Shown: positions 35,854-45,526 of the stretch, one piece after another | Layout: each line of letters starts with the position of its first letter | Position numbering within the stretch: position 1 is the first letter of the stretch | Source: Paucisalibacillus algeriensis | GTDB taxonomy: Bacteria; Bacillota; Bacilli; Bacillales; Amphibacillaceae | Assembly (NCBI RefSeq): GCF_000577245.1 | Contig: NZ_CBYO010000014.1 | Coordinates: 62,001 to 126,000 of the forward strand | Direction of reading: 5' to 3' | Length of the DNA stretch: 64,000 nt | Position numbers and translations under genes: made by a program | The notes under the pieces: model-generated | The model's database searches: none | Told to the model about the DNA's origin: nothing | What the model saw: the letters and a program-made list of their open reading frames with translations, nothing else

Positions 35854-37623
35854 TTATTTATTTTCTTCTCTTGGTAACATAAAATTAAAGGTCGTTCCGA
35901 TATTTAATTTACTTTTCACAGAAATAATCCCTTTGTGACCAGTTACAATATTTTTTGCAATAGACAAACCAAGTCCAGTCCCTTTTACTTTTTTATTTCT
36001 TGTTCTTGACTTATCTGCCTTGTAAAACCGTTCAAAGACAAATGGTAAATCCTCTTCTGGAATACCACTACCACTATCCTCAACCGAAACGGCGAATCCA
36101 TCTTTATTGTTGGTTACCAGTACTTTCACAAAGCCATTTTCATTCGTGTGGCGAATTGCATTATCAATTAGATTTGTAAATACTTGTTCAATTCGATCTG
36201 GATCAAAATAAGCATATGGTTCTTCAATAGTTTTGGTAAGCGTTAAGTCAATTTTATTATCTTCGGCAATCCCTTTAAACTTTCGATAAATACGATCTAT
36301 ATAAGGGGTAACTTGGACTTTTTCTTTATTTAGTGTTAAATGACCAGCTTCCATACTTGCTAAATCTAATAGTTCATTTACCAAACGACTTAACCTTAAT
36401 GACTCCTCATAAATAATTTGTGCTAACTCGTTTTTTTCTTCTTTACTTTCTGCTACGTCATCGACAATCGCTTCACTGTATCCTTGTAACATAGCAATCG
36501 GCGTACGTAATTCGTGTGAAACATTAGCGATAAAGTCTTTACGTAGTTTATCCAATCTTCGTTCTTCTGTCATATCACGAATAACTGCTACAGCCCCACG
36601 AATGTACGATTGATCATAGAGTGGAGTCATAATCATAACCCAGGTTCTTCCCTGTATAGTTATTTCCTCCATGACCTCTTTCTCTCCTTCAATTACTTGT
36701 TGGAGGAATTCATATAATTCTTTTGGTAATTTACGTGTTCCATCTTTAGTTGTGATATTCTTTTCGAAATACCAATCTTCAATGAACATTTCAGCAGGAT
36801 GGTTAGTTGCAATAATATCACCACTTCTACTTAAAGTAATCACACCATCTGCCATTGAATTTACAATACTAGAAAGTTGTTCTTTTTCCTGACGTAAAGC
36901 ATTAATATGGAACTTAAGCTGTCTTCCCATATGATTAAATGCCATTGCTAGTTCCCCAATTTCATCATGCGTCAAAATTGGAACCTTTGTATTAAATTCT
37001 CCTCGAGTCAAATCAAAAGCCGCTTCTCGCATTTTTATGAGTGGAGATGTTATACGTGTTGATAAAAAGAAGGCAAAAATAGTAGTAAGTACTATCGAAA
37101 CAGCTGCTGCTCCCAAAATAATTTTTGTAGTTTCAGCCTTTGTTTTATCAACAATCGAAAGGGATTGAAAGACAAATACGCCAGCATCCGTATTTGGCAC
37201 AGATGTTCCGACTAACATTACTCCAAGTTCCTGATTAGGTATTCCAATCTGTTTACTAATTGGTTCTTTTGAGGATATTACTTCTGAATTTATTGCTTGG
37301 TCTTTAAACCACTTTTCATTTAATGCTAATAAATCTTCATCATCCGTTTTGGAACTCCAAATATCACCATCAGAAAACGTAATAACAACCTTACTAGAAG
37401 GGTCCTTCACTCGCTCTGTCGTTTCATGGATAAGTGCCTCATCTTCATGATTTTCCACCATAACCGAAACCTTTGTCGCAGTTTGCAATAAGTCCTCTTC
37501 GGCTTCTTGAAGATGAAAGTTTTCAAAGAACTCCAGTAAGAATATCGTTAATACAAATAAGACAAAAGAAACTAGCAATAAAATGGTTACCGCTAGTTTC
37601 CCTACTACGCTACGCCAAAACAT
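35854..37623 (-). CDS. resE: sensor histidine kinase ResE
   Basis: ResE phosphorylates ResD in response to oxygen limitation and nitric oxide. The 589-residue protein has an N-terminal membrane helix (about 8-30), an extracytoplasmic region, a second helix near 165-188, a HAMP linker (STRITSPLIKMREAAF), a PAS domain (about 250-350), the histidine box FIANVSHELRTPIAML, and ATPase motifs DNAIRHTNENG, DSGSGIPEEDLPFVFERFYK and GTGLGLSIAK. The ATG shares a base with the resD stop, so translation is coupled. Confidence 0.96.
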   Translation of the reverse strand: MFWRSVVGKLAVTILLLVSFVLFVLTIFLLEFFENFHLQEAEEDLLQTATKVSVMVENHEDEALIHETTERVKDPSSKVVITFSDGDIWSSKTDDEDLLALNEKWFKDQAINSEVISSKEPISKQIGIPNQELGVMLVGTSVPNTDAGVFVFQSLSIVDKTKAETTKIILGAAAVSIVLTTIFAFFLSTRITSPLIKMREAAFDLTRGEFNTKVPILTHDEIGELAMAFNHMGRQLKFHINALRQEKEQLSSIVNSMADGVITLSRSGDIIATNHPAEMFIEDWYFEKNITTKDGTRKLPKELYEFLQQVIEGEKEVMEEITIQGRTWVMIMTPLYDQSYIRGAVAVIRDMTEERRLDKLRKDFIANVSHELRTPIAMLQGYSEAIVDDVAESKEEKNELAQIIYEESLRLSRLVNELLDLASMEAGHLTLNKEKVQVTPYIDRIYRKFKGIAEDNKIDLTLTKTIEEPYAYFDPDRIEQVFTNLIDNAIRHTNENGFVKVLVTNNKDGFAVSVEDSGSGIPEEDLPFVFERFYKADKSRTRNKKVKGTGLGLSIAKNIVTGHKGIISVKSKLNIGTTFNFMLPREENK

Positions 37624-38333
37624 TATTCATCATCTACCTCAAATTTATATCCGACTCCCCAAACTGTAACAATCATCTTAGCAGCTTTTTTGGAGACACT
37701 ATTTAATTTTTCACGTAATCGTTTAACATGTGTGTCTACTGTACGTAAATCACCAAAAAATTCATATTGCCATACATCTTTAAGTAACTGTTCACGATTA
37801 AACACTTTATCAGGTGATTTTGCTAAGTAACAGAGCAGTTCATATTCTTTAGGTGTTAATGCTACCTCTTCTCCATCTGCGGCCACACGATGTGCATCAT
37901 GGTCAATAGTTAGATGTGGAAATACTAACAAATCTCTTGTTTGTGTATTCACATCTTGATTAGCTGTTGAACCAGTTCTCCGTAATAATGCTTTTACCCG
38001 TAGAACAACTTCTCTTGGGCTGAACGGTTTTACGATATAATCATCTGTCCCAACTTCAAATCCTTGAACACGGTTTGTTTCTTCACCTTTTGCAGTGAGC
38101 ATGATTACAGGTGTATTCTTTTCTTTACGTAATTCTTCACAGACTTCAATTCCATCCATTTCAGGCATCATAATATCTAATAGAATGACATCATAATTAT
38201 TTTCTAAAGCCAAACTTAGTCCTTCTGCACCATTTTCGGCTTCTTCTACAATAAAGTCTTCCCGTTCTAAATACATTCGTATTAGTCGGCGGATTCTTTC
38301 TTCGTCATCAACAACAAGTACTCTTGTTTCCAT
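37623..38333 (-). CDS. resD: response regulator ResD
   Basis: ResD activates genes for anaerobic and nitrate respiration and cytochrome synthesis. The 236-residue OmpR-type protein has a receiver domain with VVDDEERIRR, the phosphorylated aspartate in LLDIMMPEMDG and the conserved lysine in IVKPFSPREV. A C-terminal winged helix contains LTPKEYELLCYLAKSP and RTVDTHVKRLREKL. It is separated from resC by 300 bases with a hairpin, so it may have its own promoter as well as read-through from resABC. Confidence 0.97.
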   Translation of the reverse strand: METRVLVVDDEERIRRLIRMYLEREDFIVEEAENGAEGLSLALENNYDVILLDIMMPEMDGIEVCEELRKEKNTPVIMLTAKGEETNRVQGFEVGTDDYIVKPFSPREVVLRVKALLRRTGSTANQDVNTQTRDLLVFPHLTIDHDAHRVAADGEEVALTPKEYELLCYLAKSPDKVFNREQLLKDVWQYEFFGDLRTVDTHVKRLREKLNSVSKKAAKMIVTVWGVGYKFEVDDE

Positions 38334-38395
38334 GATTGCTCCCCCTTATTGTTACTAATTAATTTCAGTATAAACCAAGGAGGTTAAATTGTATA

Positions 38396-38432
38396 AGAAA
38401 ACATGACATTTGTGCGAAAAATGTCATGTTTC
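38396..38432 (-). terminator. hairpin between resC and resD
   Basis: AACATGACAT and ATGTCATGTT form a perfect 10-base stem with an 11-base loop, followed on the minus strand by TTCTTATA. The T tract is short, so it is probably a partial terminator in the otherwise gene-free 38334-38635 gap. Confidence 0.6.
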
Positions 38433-38471
38433 CAACAATAATTATTATTGACTTTTCTGGCCAAATCCGCA

Positions 38472-38564
38472 GCCCGAATACACTTCAATTTCCACAAACG
38501 GCCGGGATCCTCCTTGCTCCTCACCGAATCTTGTCCTCCTACAGGAGTCTCCGTGTATTCGGGC
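38472..38564. repeat. degenerate single-unit stem-loop repeat (copy 3)
   Basis: A 12-base perfect inverted repeat GCCCGAATACAC / GTGTATTCGGGC bounds a 93-base unit. The right half contains TACAGGAGTCTCCGTGTATT, very close to CGCAGGAGTCTCCGTGTATT in the composite repeat at 27734. The left half is decayed (ACTTCAATTTCCACAAACGG against ACTCCGCTTTCCGCGGGCGG). The long terminal inverted repeats seen in the other copies are missing here. Confidence 0.65.
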
Positions 38565-38635
38565 AGATCAGTGCATATAATAAACCATTCTACTAATACA
38601 AAATTACTTGTAAAAAGTATTTACATAAATATTTT

Positions 38636-39829
38636 CTAAGCATAGGAGTGTAAGCCTGCTAATACCAGGTTTACTACGATAAGGTTAAATAAGATTATAC
38701 CGAATCCTATAACTGCGAGCCATGCTGATTTCTCACCGTGCCATCCTCGTGATAGTCTCAAGTGTAAGTAAGCTGCATAGAAGAACCATGTAATTAGTGC
38801 CCATACTTCTTTTGGATCCCAGCCCCAAAAGCGTCCCCATGCTTCTTGTGCCCATATAGAGGCGAAAATCAAACCACCTAAAGTAAATACCGGGAAACCA
38901 ATCGCAACAGAACGATAATTGATTTCGTCCACTAAGTCTGGTTTTACGTTTTTAAGCATTGGCTGAATTGCTGCTCCTATTCGCTTTCTAAGGACTAATC
39001 TTGTTAGTGCATATATAAGTGTACCAACTATAAATGACCAAATTACACTATTAAATTTCCTACCTGCATCTGCACCATGCATCCATTCTGGAGTATCAAA
39101 CCAAGGCTCCATGACATTTTCAGTTAATAAATTTCCTTCATAAGGTGCGGCTATTGCAGGTAAGTTATATTCTGTTTGAGTTGTCTTACCATTTAAATCA
39201 TATTCAAAGGTGGCATTATAATTCATAGCCCCGAATACAGAAGAAATAACAACAAAACCAATAATTAAGAAAATGATATATAGTACAATCTCAAGTGATA
39301 CTGTACGTGCATTACGTTCACTTTGATTTATCCCATGAATTAGGTAAATTAAACCAGCAACAAAGCTAATAAATAAAATACCCGAACCTAGTGCAACTGT
39401 TGTTACATGAATATATAACCAATGACTTTTTAAAGATGGGACGAGCGGTGAAATTTCTGTTGGGAACATACTAGCATAAGCAATAAAGATCATTGCAATT
39501 GGCAATGCGAATAATCCTAACAGATTAAATTTGTAAATAAACCAAATGATAATAAATGCTAATACTAGACACATACCCAAAAATGTTACGAACTCGAACA
39601 TATTACTTACCGGAGCATGCCCTGAAGCCATCCATCTGGTGATAAAGTAAACTAATTGTGCAACAAGGCCAATTATTGTCAATGTTATTGCTAACTTACC
39701 CGCAAAACCAGACCTCTTCTCTTCACTAGTCTTATCTTTTATTGTAAAACCGAAAAAAAACGTCGCGACTAAGTAGAGTATAAATGCAGTAAATAGCATC
39801 GAACTACTCGTCTCTAGTAAACTCTCCAT
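38636..39829 (-). CDS. resC: cytochrome c biogenesis protein ResC (CcsA family)
   Basis: ResC with ResB exports haem and attaches it to apocytochrome c in the system II pathway. The 397-residue polytopic protein carries the haem-handling WWD signature WGRFWGWDPKEVWALITW near residue 335, plus conserved histidines in LHLRLSRGWHG and SHWLYIHV. It is 21 bases downstream of resB and belongs to the resA-resB-resC operon. Confidence 0.96.
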   Translation of the reverse strand: MESLLETSSSMLFTAFILYLVATFFFGFTIKDKTSEEKRSGFAGKLAITLTIIGLVAQLVYFITRWMASGHAPVSNMFEFVTFLGMCLVLAFIIIWFIYKFNLLGLFALPIAMIFIAYASMFPTEISPLVPSLKSHWLYIHVTTVALGSGILFISFVAGLIYLIHGINQSERNARTVSLEIVLYIIFLIIGFVVISSVFGAMNYNATFEYDLNGKTTQTEYNLPAIAAPYEGNLLTENVMEPWFDTPEWMHGADAGRKFNSVIWSFIVGTLIYALTRLVLRKRIGAAIQPMLKNVKPDLVDEINYRSVAIGFPVFTLGGLIFASIWAQEAWGRFWGWDPKEVWALITWFFYAAYLHLRLSRGWHGEKSAWLAVIGFGIILFNLIVVNLVLAGLHSYA

Positions 39830-39850
39830 GAGTTGTCCTCCTTGAACTTC

Positions 39851-41569
39851 CTATTCGTCTTCCTTTTGATCCTCTACCATTTTAATGGAAGTACCTTCAA
39901 TAACTTTTTCAATATCTTTCTTCAGACCAAACCAATTCTTGTTCGTGTGGCCAGCTAATAATATGCCATCGTTCTTAGGGTGAATCCATACTCTGCGATG
40001 TTGCCAATACATTCCTTGGATAACACCAATCATAAATATAATCGCACCAAGAACAAATAAAGGTAGAGTATAGTCTCTTTTTACACTAAGTCCACTCTTT
40101 CGATCAAATTGAATAGAATCAATTAATATTTTGTACTGATTATCTTCAGAACCTGGTACAGTTGCTGCAAATGTTCCTATTACATCCCCCATTGGCTTAA
40201 GCTCGACAACAGATGTATCAATTCCTAATTTCTCTGCAGAACCAATTACATCTCCAACAAAACTTGTCTCTGAATCTTCATTCTCTGGCATATGCAAATT
40301 AAAGATAAACGCAGGATTATTAGAATCATTTGTCTTTGATGTAACACCATTTTCAGTCAAACTATAATCTGGATAGTATTCCGTTACTTCTATTTTGAAT
40401 CCATTATCGAGTTCATACTCAGATTTCGGGTCAAATAAATCAATTGTAAATTCTCCTAGTGCATCAGCTTCTGGATCATTCATTTCATATAACTTGAAGG
40501 TCATTTTGGAGAATTCATTTAACTGATATCCTTGTTGATAAAGGGTATAGCCTCCGAACTTCGCTGGTTTATTCATGCTTATTTGAAAATCACCTACTTT
40601 TTCATGATCCTCTTCAGCTCCAAGAACCTCAGCATCCTTCGCTTTATAGATGGTTGCGTTTGTCTGGAAGTTACTTGGGATAATCATTCCTTGTTTGGCA
40701 ATGGCATCTTTAAAACGCTCATCATCTTCGGAATAGGTATCCAGAATAAACTCATGATTTTCAATATAATATTCACCATTTGTTCCAGGAACTACTCGTA
40801 ATTCCCCTTCCCTAATCCAGACATAATCATCCATGTAAAAGAAAGGTATAGTCCTAATTAATGCTGCGACAAGAATAATAATTAGACCAATATGGTTAAC
40901 ATATGGGCCCCATCTAGAGAATCTACCTTTCTCGGCAACAATATGATTGTCTTCCTCTTTTATGCGATAACGGTTCTTTTCTAGACGTTCCTTAACTGTC
41001 TGTATTTCGTCATTTAATACACTTTCTGTTTCACTATACAAACGTTGCCTATTAATAAACGATTCGTGGCGTTTTGCCTTTTGACGCTTTAGTGCCCTAT
41101 ATAAAGGTACAAATCGGTCAATACTACAAATAACTAATGATACTCCGATTGATGCGATTAAAATTAAGTACCACCAAGAACTATATAAGTTATGAAAGCC
41201 TAATTGATAAAAGATTTTTCCAAACAGACCATAGGTTTCAGGATAAAAAATAGCTGGGTCACGTGAAATAGCATCCATAGGTATGTATTGCTCTAGTGGT
41301 AAGATTGTACCAATACCGGAGGCAATTAATGCAATAACAATTAACCATACGGCAACTTTAACAGAAGAGAAAAAATTCCAAACTTTATCTACAACTGTCT
41401 TGTTATATGTAGTCGATCTTCTGGCGCTACCTTCATAACGCATATTTAATAATTTCTTTTTATCGTTCCCATCAATATATTGATTTTCTTCAATAGGTTT
41501 ACCACATGCCTCACAAAGGACTGTCCCTTCTGGATTCACGTGGCCACATTCACATTTTATATGTTTCAT
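39851..41569 (-). CDS. resB: cytochrome c biogenesis protein ResB
   Basis: ResB is the Ccs1-type partner of ResC in haem export. The 572-residue protein has an N-terminal zinc-ribbon (CECGHVNPEGTVLCEACGK, residues 5-23), membrane helices near 75, 128 and 223, a large extracytoplasmic domain, and a final helix near 505 ahead of YWQHRRVWIHP. The zinc ribbon is also present in B. subtilis ResB as I recall it. It lies between resA and resC with short gaps. Confidence 0.95.
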   Translation of the reverse strand: MKHIKCECGHVNPEGTVLCEACGKPIEENQYIDGNDKKKLLNMRYEGSARRSTTYNKTVVDKVWNFFSSVKVAVWLIVIALIASGIGTILPLEQYIPMDAISRDPAIFYPETYGLFGKIFYQLGFHNLYSSWWYLILIASIGVSLVICSIDRFVPLYRALKRQKAKRHESFINRQRLYSETESVLNDEIQTVKERLEKNRYRIKEEDNHIVAEKGRFSRWGPYVNHIGLIIILVAALIRTIPFFYMDDYVWIREGELRVVPGTNGEYYIENHEFILDTYSEDDERFKDAIAKQGMIIPSNFQTNATIYKAKDAEVLGAEEDHEKVGDFQISMNKPAKFGGYTLYQQGYQLNEFSKMTFKLYEMNDPEADALGEFTIDLFDPKSEYELDNGFKIEVTEYYPDYSLTENGVTSKTNDSNNPAFIFNLHMPENEDSETSFVGDVIGSAEKLGIDTSVVELKPMGDVIGTFAATVPGSEDNQYKILIDSIQFDRKSGLSVKRDYTLPLFVLGAIIFMIGVIQGMYWQHRRVWIHPKNDGILLAGHTNKNWFGLKKDIEKVIEGTSIKMVEDQKEDE

Positions 41570-41586
41570 GAATATCCCTCTCTGAT

Positions 41587-42165
41587 TTATGATTCAGTTG
41601 GCTGAATTTGTTGTAGATACTCCTCAAGTCTTTCAAGCGAAAGAGCACCTTCTACAATTTCAACAATTTCTCCCTCGGGACTGATAAAAAATGTACTAGG
41701 GATCGGACCTATCTTATATAAGTCACGAACCTGGTCTTTCGTATCGTGTGGAATAGGAAATGTCAAGTCATATTGATCAATGAATTTATCCACAACAAAT
41801 TCAGTTGCATCAAGGCTCACTGCAATAATTTCCACACCTTTCTCTTGATACTCAGGGTAAAGAGCTTGCATGTAAGGCATTTCATCTTTACAAGGTTCAC
41901 ACCATGTTCCCCAGAAATTCAACATAACTCCTTTTCCTTGATAATCACTTAAACGAACTGTCTCTAAATCATTATGGTTATTTACCTGATTTAGTTGAAA
42001 ATCCGGTGCTTGGTCCCCTGCTTTATAAATAGTTCTATCCGCAGTAATATTGGTTACCAGTGCGTACACTACTGCAAGTAGTAACAATGCCAATATAACA
42101 GAGCGAAATATTAACCTATTTTTCCTTTTATTTTTTTTCTTTTCTTTTGCCTGCTCAATACTCAC
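41587..42165 (-). CDS. resA: thiol-disulfide oxidoreductase ResA
   Basis: ResA reduces the CxxC haem-binding cysteines of apocytochrome c outside the membrane. The 192-residue protein has a basic N-terminus (KEKKKNKRKNRL), one membrane anchor (about residues 24-42) and a thioredoxin-like domain with active site WGTWCEPCKDEMPYM and cis-proline segment GPIPSTFFI. The chosen GTG at 42165 is eight bases after GGGGAG; an earlier GTG overlaps that site. It is the first gene of resABC and follows rluB. Confidence 0.94.
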   Translation of the reverse strand: MSIEQAKEKKKNKRKNRLIFRSVILALLLLAVVYALVTNITADRTIYKAGDQAPDFQLNQVNNHNDLETVRLSDYQGKGVMLNFWGTWCEPCKDEMPYMQALYPEYQEKGVEIIAVSLDATEFVVDKFIDQYDLTFPIPHDTKDQVRDLYKIGPIPSTFFISPEGEIVEIVEGALSLERLEEYLQQIQPTES

Positions 42166-42216
42166 ACTAACCACTCCCCGACCAATTATACCATTATTTG
42201 GTCAATGAAATTTTGT

Positions 42217-42960
42217 CTAATCTTCAACAATTTGTGAAGCGAGGTTTATCATTTGTTTTACTTCTTTTGGTGTCATTTTTCGATATTCCCCAACTCGTAA
42301 ACCATCAAGTGTCAGCATACCATATCTCTCTCGTTTTAATTTTAGTACTGGATAGCCTAATTGTTCCATCATCCGTCGAACGTGTCTGTTTTTACCTTCC
42401 CTTAAAGTTAATTCTAAAATTGCTGTATTTTTCTTTTTATCTGTTGAAATAACATGATATTTAATCACTTTTAGAATATCATTCTTATCTTTGACACCCT
42501 TCTTAAGCTTGGACAGTTCAATTTTTGAAGGTATTCCCTTTACTTTAGCTACATAAACCTTATCAACGCCATACTTCGGGTGCATGACCATATTGGCAAA
42601 TTCCCCATCATTCGTTAAAAGCAAAATACCTGAGGTATCGTAATCTAATCTTCCAATTGGATAAATACGTTCATCTATTTCAGGAAAATAGTCTGTAACA
42701 ACTTTTCTTCCTTTATCATCTTTTACGCTTGAAATGACACCTCTAGGTTTATAAAAGAGATAATAAACAGGTGGTTCCTTTTCTAATTGAATGCCATCAA
42801 CCTCAATTTTATCATCTAGGCTCACCTTAGTACCTAGCTCTGTTACCACTTTATTATTAACTTTTACTTTTCCTTCTACAATTAGCATTTCCGCTTTTCT
42901 TCTTGAGGTTACACCACTAGCAGCAATTACTTTTTGTAAACGTTCATGTGTATTCGACAT
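42217..42960 (-). CDS. rluB: 23S rRNA pseudouridine synthase RluB (RsuA family)
   Basis: The enzyme makes pseudouridine in the 23S rRNA peptidyl-transferase region. The 247-residue protein has an N-terminal S4 RNA-binding domain (ERLQKVIAASGVTSRRKAE) and the RsuA catalytic domain with YPIGRLDYDTSGILLLTNDG, containing the catalytic aspartate, and REGKNRHVRRMM. It lies between spmB and resA as in B. subtilis. Confidence 0.94.
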   Translation of the reverse strand: MSNTHERLQKVIAASGVTSRRKAEMLIVEGKVKVNNKVVTELGTKVSLDDKIEVDGIQLEKEPPVYYLFYKPRGVISSVKDDKGRKVVTDYFPEIDERIYPIGRLDYDTSGILLLTNDGEFANMVMHPKYGVDKVYVAKVKGIPSKIELSKLKKGVKDKNDILKVIKYHVISTDKKKNTAILELTLREGKNRHVRRMMEQLGYPVLKLKRERYGMLTLDGLRVGEYRKMTPKEVKQMINLASQIVED

Positions 42961-42996
42961 AATATCACCATTTTCAACCTTATTTTAACATAATAA

Positions 42997-43020
42997 TAGC
43001 GTTAACCATTGGGTAACGCT
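42997..43020 (-). terminator. weak terminator after spmB
   Basis: AGCGTTACCC and GGTTAACGCT arms with a short loop give a stem of about nine pairs; the following minus-strand sequence ATTATTATG is only weakly T-rich. It lies 40 bases past the spmB stop. Confidence 0.45.
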
Positions 43021-43059
43021 ACACAAAAGCATTATTATTGTTGTCTGTATACTAATTAC

Positions 43060-43590
43060 CTAACCAAAAACTAATGTAACAATAACTATTGCTGCTATTA
43101 TAGCAACTAAATCGGCTAAAAGTCCAACCTTAAGCGCATAGCCCATTTTACGTATCCCGACAGCCCCAAAATAAACGGTTAATATATAAAGCGTTGTATC
43201 TGTACTCCCTTGCATAGTAGAGGCAAGTCTCCCAATAAAGGAATCTGGACCATGTGTTGCAATAAGTTCAGTTGTTACGCCAAGTGCGGCAGAACCGGAA
43301 ATGGGTTTGATTAGTGCTAATGGTACAATTTCCGGGGGTACACCAAAAAATAATAGCAAAGGAGAAATTAATCCGATTAAAGCATCTAGAGCACCCGAAC
43401 TTCGAAATATCGATATTGCAACAATCATCCCTACTAAAAAGGGAAGTAAAGAAAAGGCTATCTTAACGCCCTCTTTTCCTCCCTCAACAAATAATTCATA
43501 GGAAGGAACCTTTTTCCAGGTTCCCACTAACAATACAATCATAATAAATAATGGGATAATCCACAAACTTACCTGTGTGATGAAAACCAT
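43060..43590 (-). CDS. spmB: spore maturation protein B
   Basis: SpmB is a membrane protein of the nucleoside-recognition (Gate) family needed, with SpmA, for normal spore core dehydration. The 176-residue protein has about four membrane helices and the conserved IKPISGSAALGVTTELIATHGPDSFIGR segment in the middle. One base separates it from spmA. The dacB-spmA-spmB operon structure is intact. Confidence 0.95.
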   Translation of the reverse strand: MVFITQVSLWIIPLFIMIVLLVGTWKKVPSYELFVEGGKEGVKIAFSLLPFLVGMIVAISIFRSSGALDALIGLISPLLLFFGVPPEIVPLALIKPISGSAALGVTTELIATHGPDSFIGRLASTMQGSTDTTLYILTVYFGAVGIRKMGYALKVGLLADLVAIIAAIVIVTLVFG

Positions 43591-43591
43591 A

Positions 43592-44176
43592 TTACTTCCT
43601 CCGTGTACTTTGATAATAGAAAAGTCTATCTATAATTATCGCACTCAATGTTCCAATCATTGTTGCAAGAATCGTCGTTCCTACAATTTCAGTTGGAGAC
43701 ATGGAATCATACTGCATACGTATAGCAATTACGGTAGTCGGAATAAGTGTTAAACTAGAAGTATTAATAGCTAGAAAAGTAATCATCGACCTTGATGCCT
43801 CATCTGAACCACTTAGTTGTTTCATTTGTTCCATTGCTTTGATCCCCATTGGTGTTGCGGCATTACCCAGACCAAACATATTTGCCGTTATATTAGATAG
43901 TATATAACCAATTGCTGGGTGATCCTTTGGAATTTCGGGGAAAAGTCTAACTACAATTGGACGAAATATTTTAGCTAGTCCTCTTAATATGCCTGCTTCT
44001 TCAGCAATTTTCATAATCCCTAGCCAAAAAACTAATACACTAATAAGTCCAATTGATAAGGTAACCGCTTCATTCGCACTCTCAAATACTGCCTTGTTAA
44101 CCTCGTCCATCGTACCATTAAACATTGCATAGACAATACCAATGATTGCCATAAAAGCCCAGATTAAATTAACCAT
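43592..44176 (-). CDS. spmA: spore maturation protein A
   Basis: SpmA, partner of SpmB, is a polytopic Gate-family membrane protein. The conserved NITANMFGLGNAATPMGIKAM segment lies near residues 95-115 of the 194-residue protein. The open frame extends into dacB, but the ATG at 44176, preceded by AGGATGGGG and starting one base after the dacB stop, is the correct start by family length. What SpmAB transports, if anything, is unknown. Confidence 0.95.
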   Translation of the reverse strand: MVNLIWAFMAIIGIVYAMFNGTMDEVNKAVFESANEAVTLSIGLISVLVFWLGIMKIAEEAGILRGLAKIFRPIVVRLFPEIPKDHPAIGYILSNITANMFGLGNAATPMGIKAMEQMKQLSGSDEASRSMITFLAINTSSLTLIPTTVIAIRMQYDSMSPTEIVGTTILATMIGTLSAIIIDRLFYYQSTRRK

Positions 44177-44177
44177 G

Positions 44178-45278
44178 CTACCCCATCCTAAATATTTGCT
44201 TAAAAACTGAAATAAAATTTTCAATGAATGATGGTTCTTTTAGTTGACCATCTTGATAAATTGCAATTTCTGTAATTGGTTCATCACCTAAGTAATAAGT
44301 CTGTTTTCCAATTATTTGTTCACTCAACCAGGTGAGATTATTTTCGAATGCAGAAGTTTCACTTCGGATTGCTTTCTTCTCTCCAGCTTTTAATGGATAC
44401 ATTGTTTCTTCCTGGATATAACCCCTTATCTTTTCTTTTGAGCCTAACTCGATATCAATAAATCCCTTACCACCTAATGGTTCCATGTCGTATTGCGCAA
44501 ATCCCCATTCAAACATTTGCATGTGATCTCTCCAATCGTCAGGAGCATCTAGAGTAACAGCAATCAGATTCATTCCATCTTTTGTTGCAGTAGAGACAAG
44601 AGTCCTGCCTGTTTGCTTTGTAAAGCCTGTCTTGCCTCCAGTACAATATTTATAATAAACGGTTAATAATTTATTTTTATTTTTCCAGCTATATTCCCTA
44701 TTTTCCGATTTAAAGGATTTAGCGCCAGTAACTTGTTGGAACTTTTCATTTTTCATTGCATATCGCATTAATAGTGCCATATCATATGCTGAGGAATAGT
44801 GGGTATCCGAATCTAACCCATGTGGATTATCAAAATGTGTGTTAGTCATACCTAGCCACTCAGCCTTTTCATTCATTAAATAGGCAAAGCCTTCCTCACT
44901 TCCAGCAACGTGCTCTGCAATCGTGACTGCTGCATCATTACCTGAACGTAGCATTAGACCATATACTAGGTCTTCTAGCTTCATTTTTTCACCCTGCTTT
45001 AAATAAATAGAAGAACCTTCTGTATATATTGCCTTTTTACTTGCAGTAGCCATTTCTTCCATTTTCCCTGATTCAATAGCAATAATTGCGGTCATGATTT
45101 TCGTAATACTTGCTATATTGGATTTCTCATGTGCATTCTTCTCATACAAAATTCTACCTGTAGATTGCTCAATTAGAACAGCGTTGTTGGCAGACACACC
45201 AGGATCAGCATGTCCAATAAGTGGAGATGAAAAAGTTAAGATTATCAAAGTAATTAAAGTTATGACAATAAAACGCAT
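44178..45278 (-). CDS. dacB: sporulation D-alanyl-D-alanine carboxypeptidase DacB (PBP5*)
   Basis: DacB trims cross-linking in spore cortex peptidoglycan. The 366-residue protein has a signal peptide and the three penicillin-binding motifs: SITKIM (SxxK), RSGNDAA (SxN) and GGKTGFT (KTG). A C-terminal membrane-binding region ends in FIENFISVFKQIF. The ATG at 45278 follows GGGAGGA; the earlier TTG overlaps that site. Context with spmAB identifies it as dacB instead of the vegetative dacA. A second paralogue, dacF, is at 54801. Confidence 0.93.
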   Translation of the reverse strand: MRFIVITLITLIILTFSSPLIGHADPGVSANNAVLIEQSTGRILYEKNAHEKSNIASITKIMTAIIAIESGKMEEMATASKKAIYTEGSSIYLKQGEKMKLEDLVYGLMLRSGNDAAVTIAEHVAGSEEGFAYLMNEKAEWLGMTNTHFDNPHGLDSDTHYSSAYDMALLMRYAMKNEKFQQVTGAKSFKSENREYSWKNKNKLLTVYYKYCTGGKTGFTKQTGRTLVSTATKDGMNLIAVTLDAPDDWRDHMQMFEWGFAQYDMEPLGGKGFIDIELGSKEKIRGYIQEETMYPLKAGEKKAIRSETSAFENNLTWLSEQIIGKQTYYLGDEPITEIAIYQDGQLKEPSFIENFISVFKQIFRMG

Positions 45279-45460
45279 TGTTTGTCCTCCCAAAAATCAT
45301 GTCTGTACATTTTATGCTGGAGGAAAGCCGATATGAATAAATTGAACAACCTTTTAGTAAATACATCCAAAAGACTATTTCAATACGAAATGAAACCCTG
45401 ATATCAATGTTTTCGGATATTTATTTTCTCAATCGAAAATTTATTAACATCAAATCAAAA

Positions 45461-45496
45461 TAAAAAACTCTTACCTTATTACATGTAAGAGTTTTA
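45461..45496 (-). terminator. Rho-independent terminator after scpB
   Basis: AAAACTCTTA and TAAGAGTTTT pair around a 12-base loop, followed by TTATTTTG on the minus strand. It separates scpAB from dacB. Confidence 0.85.
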
Positions 45497-45526
45497 GAAT
45501 ATTCGTATGTATTATTTCAATAAACA

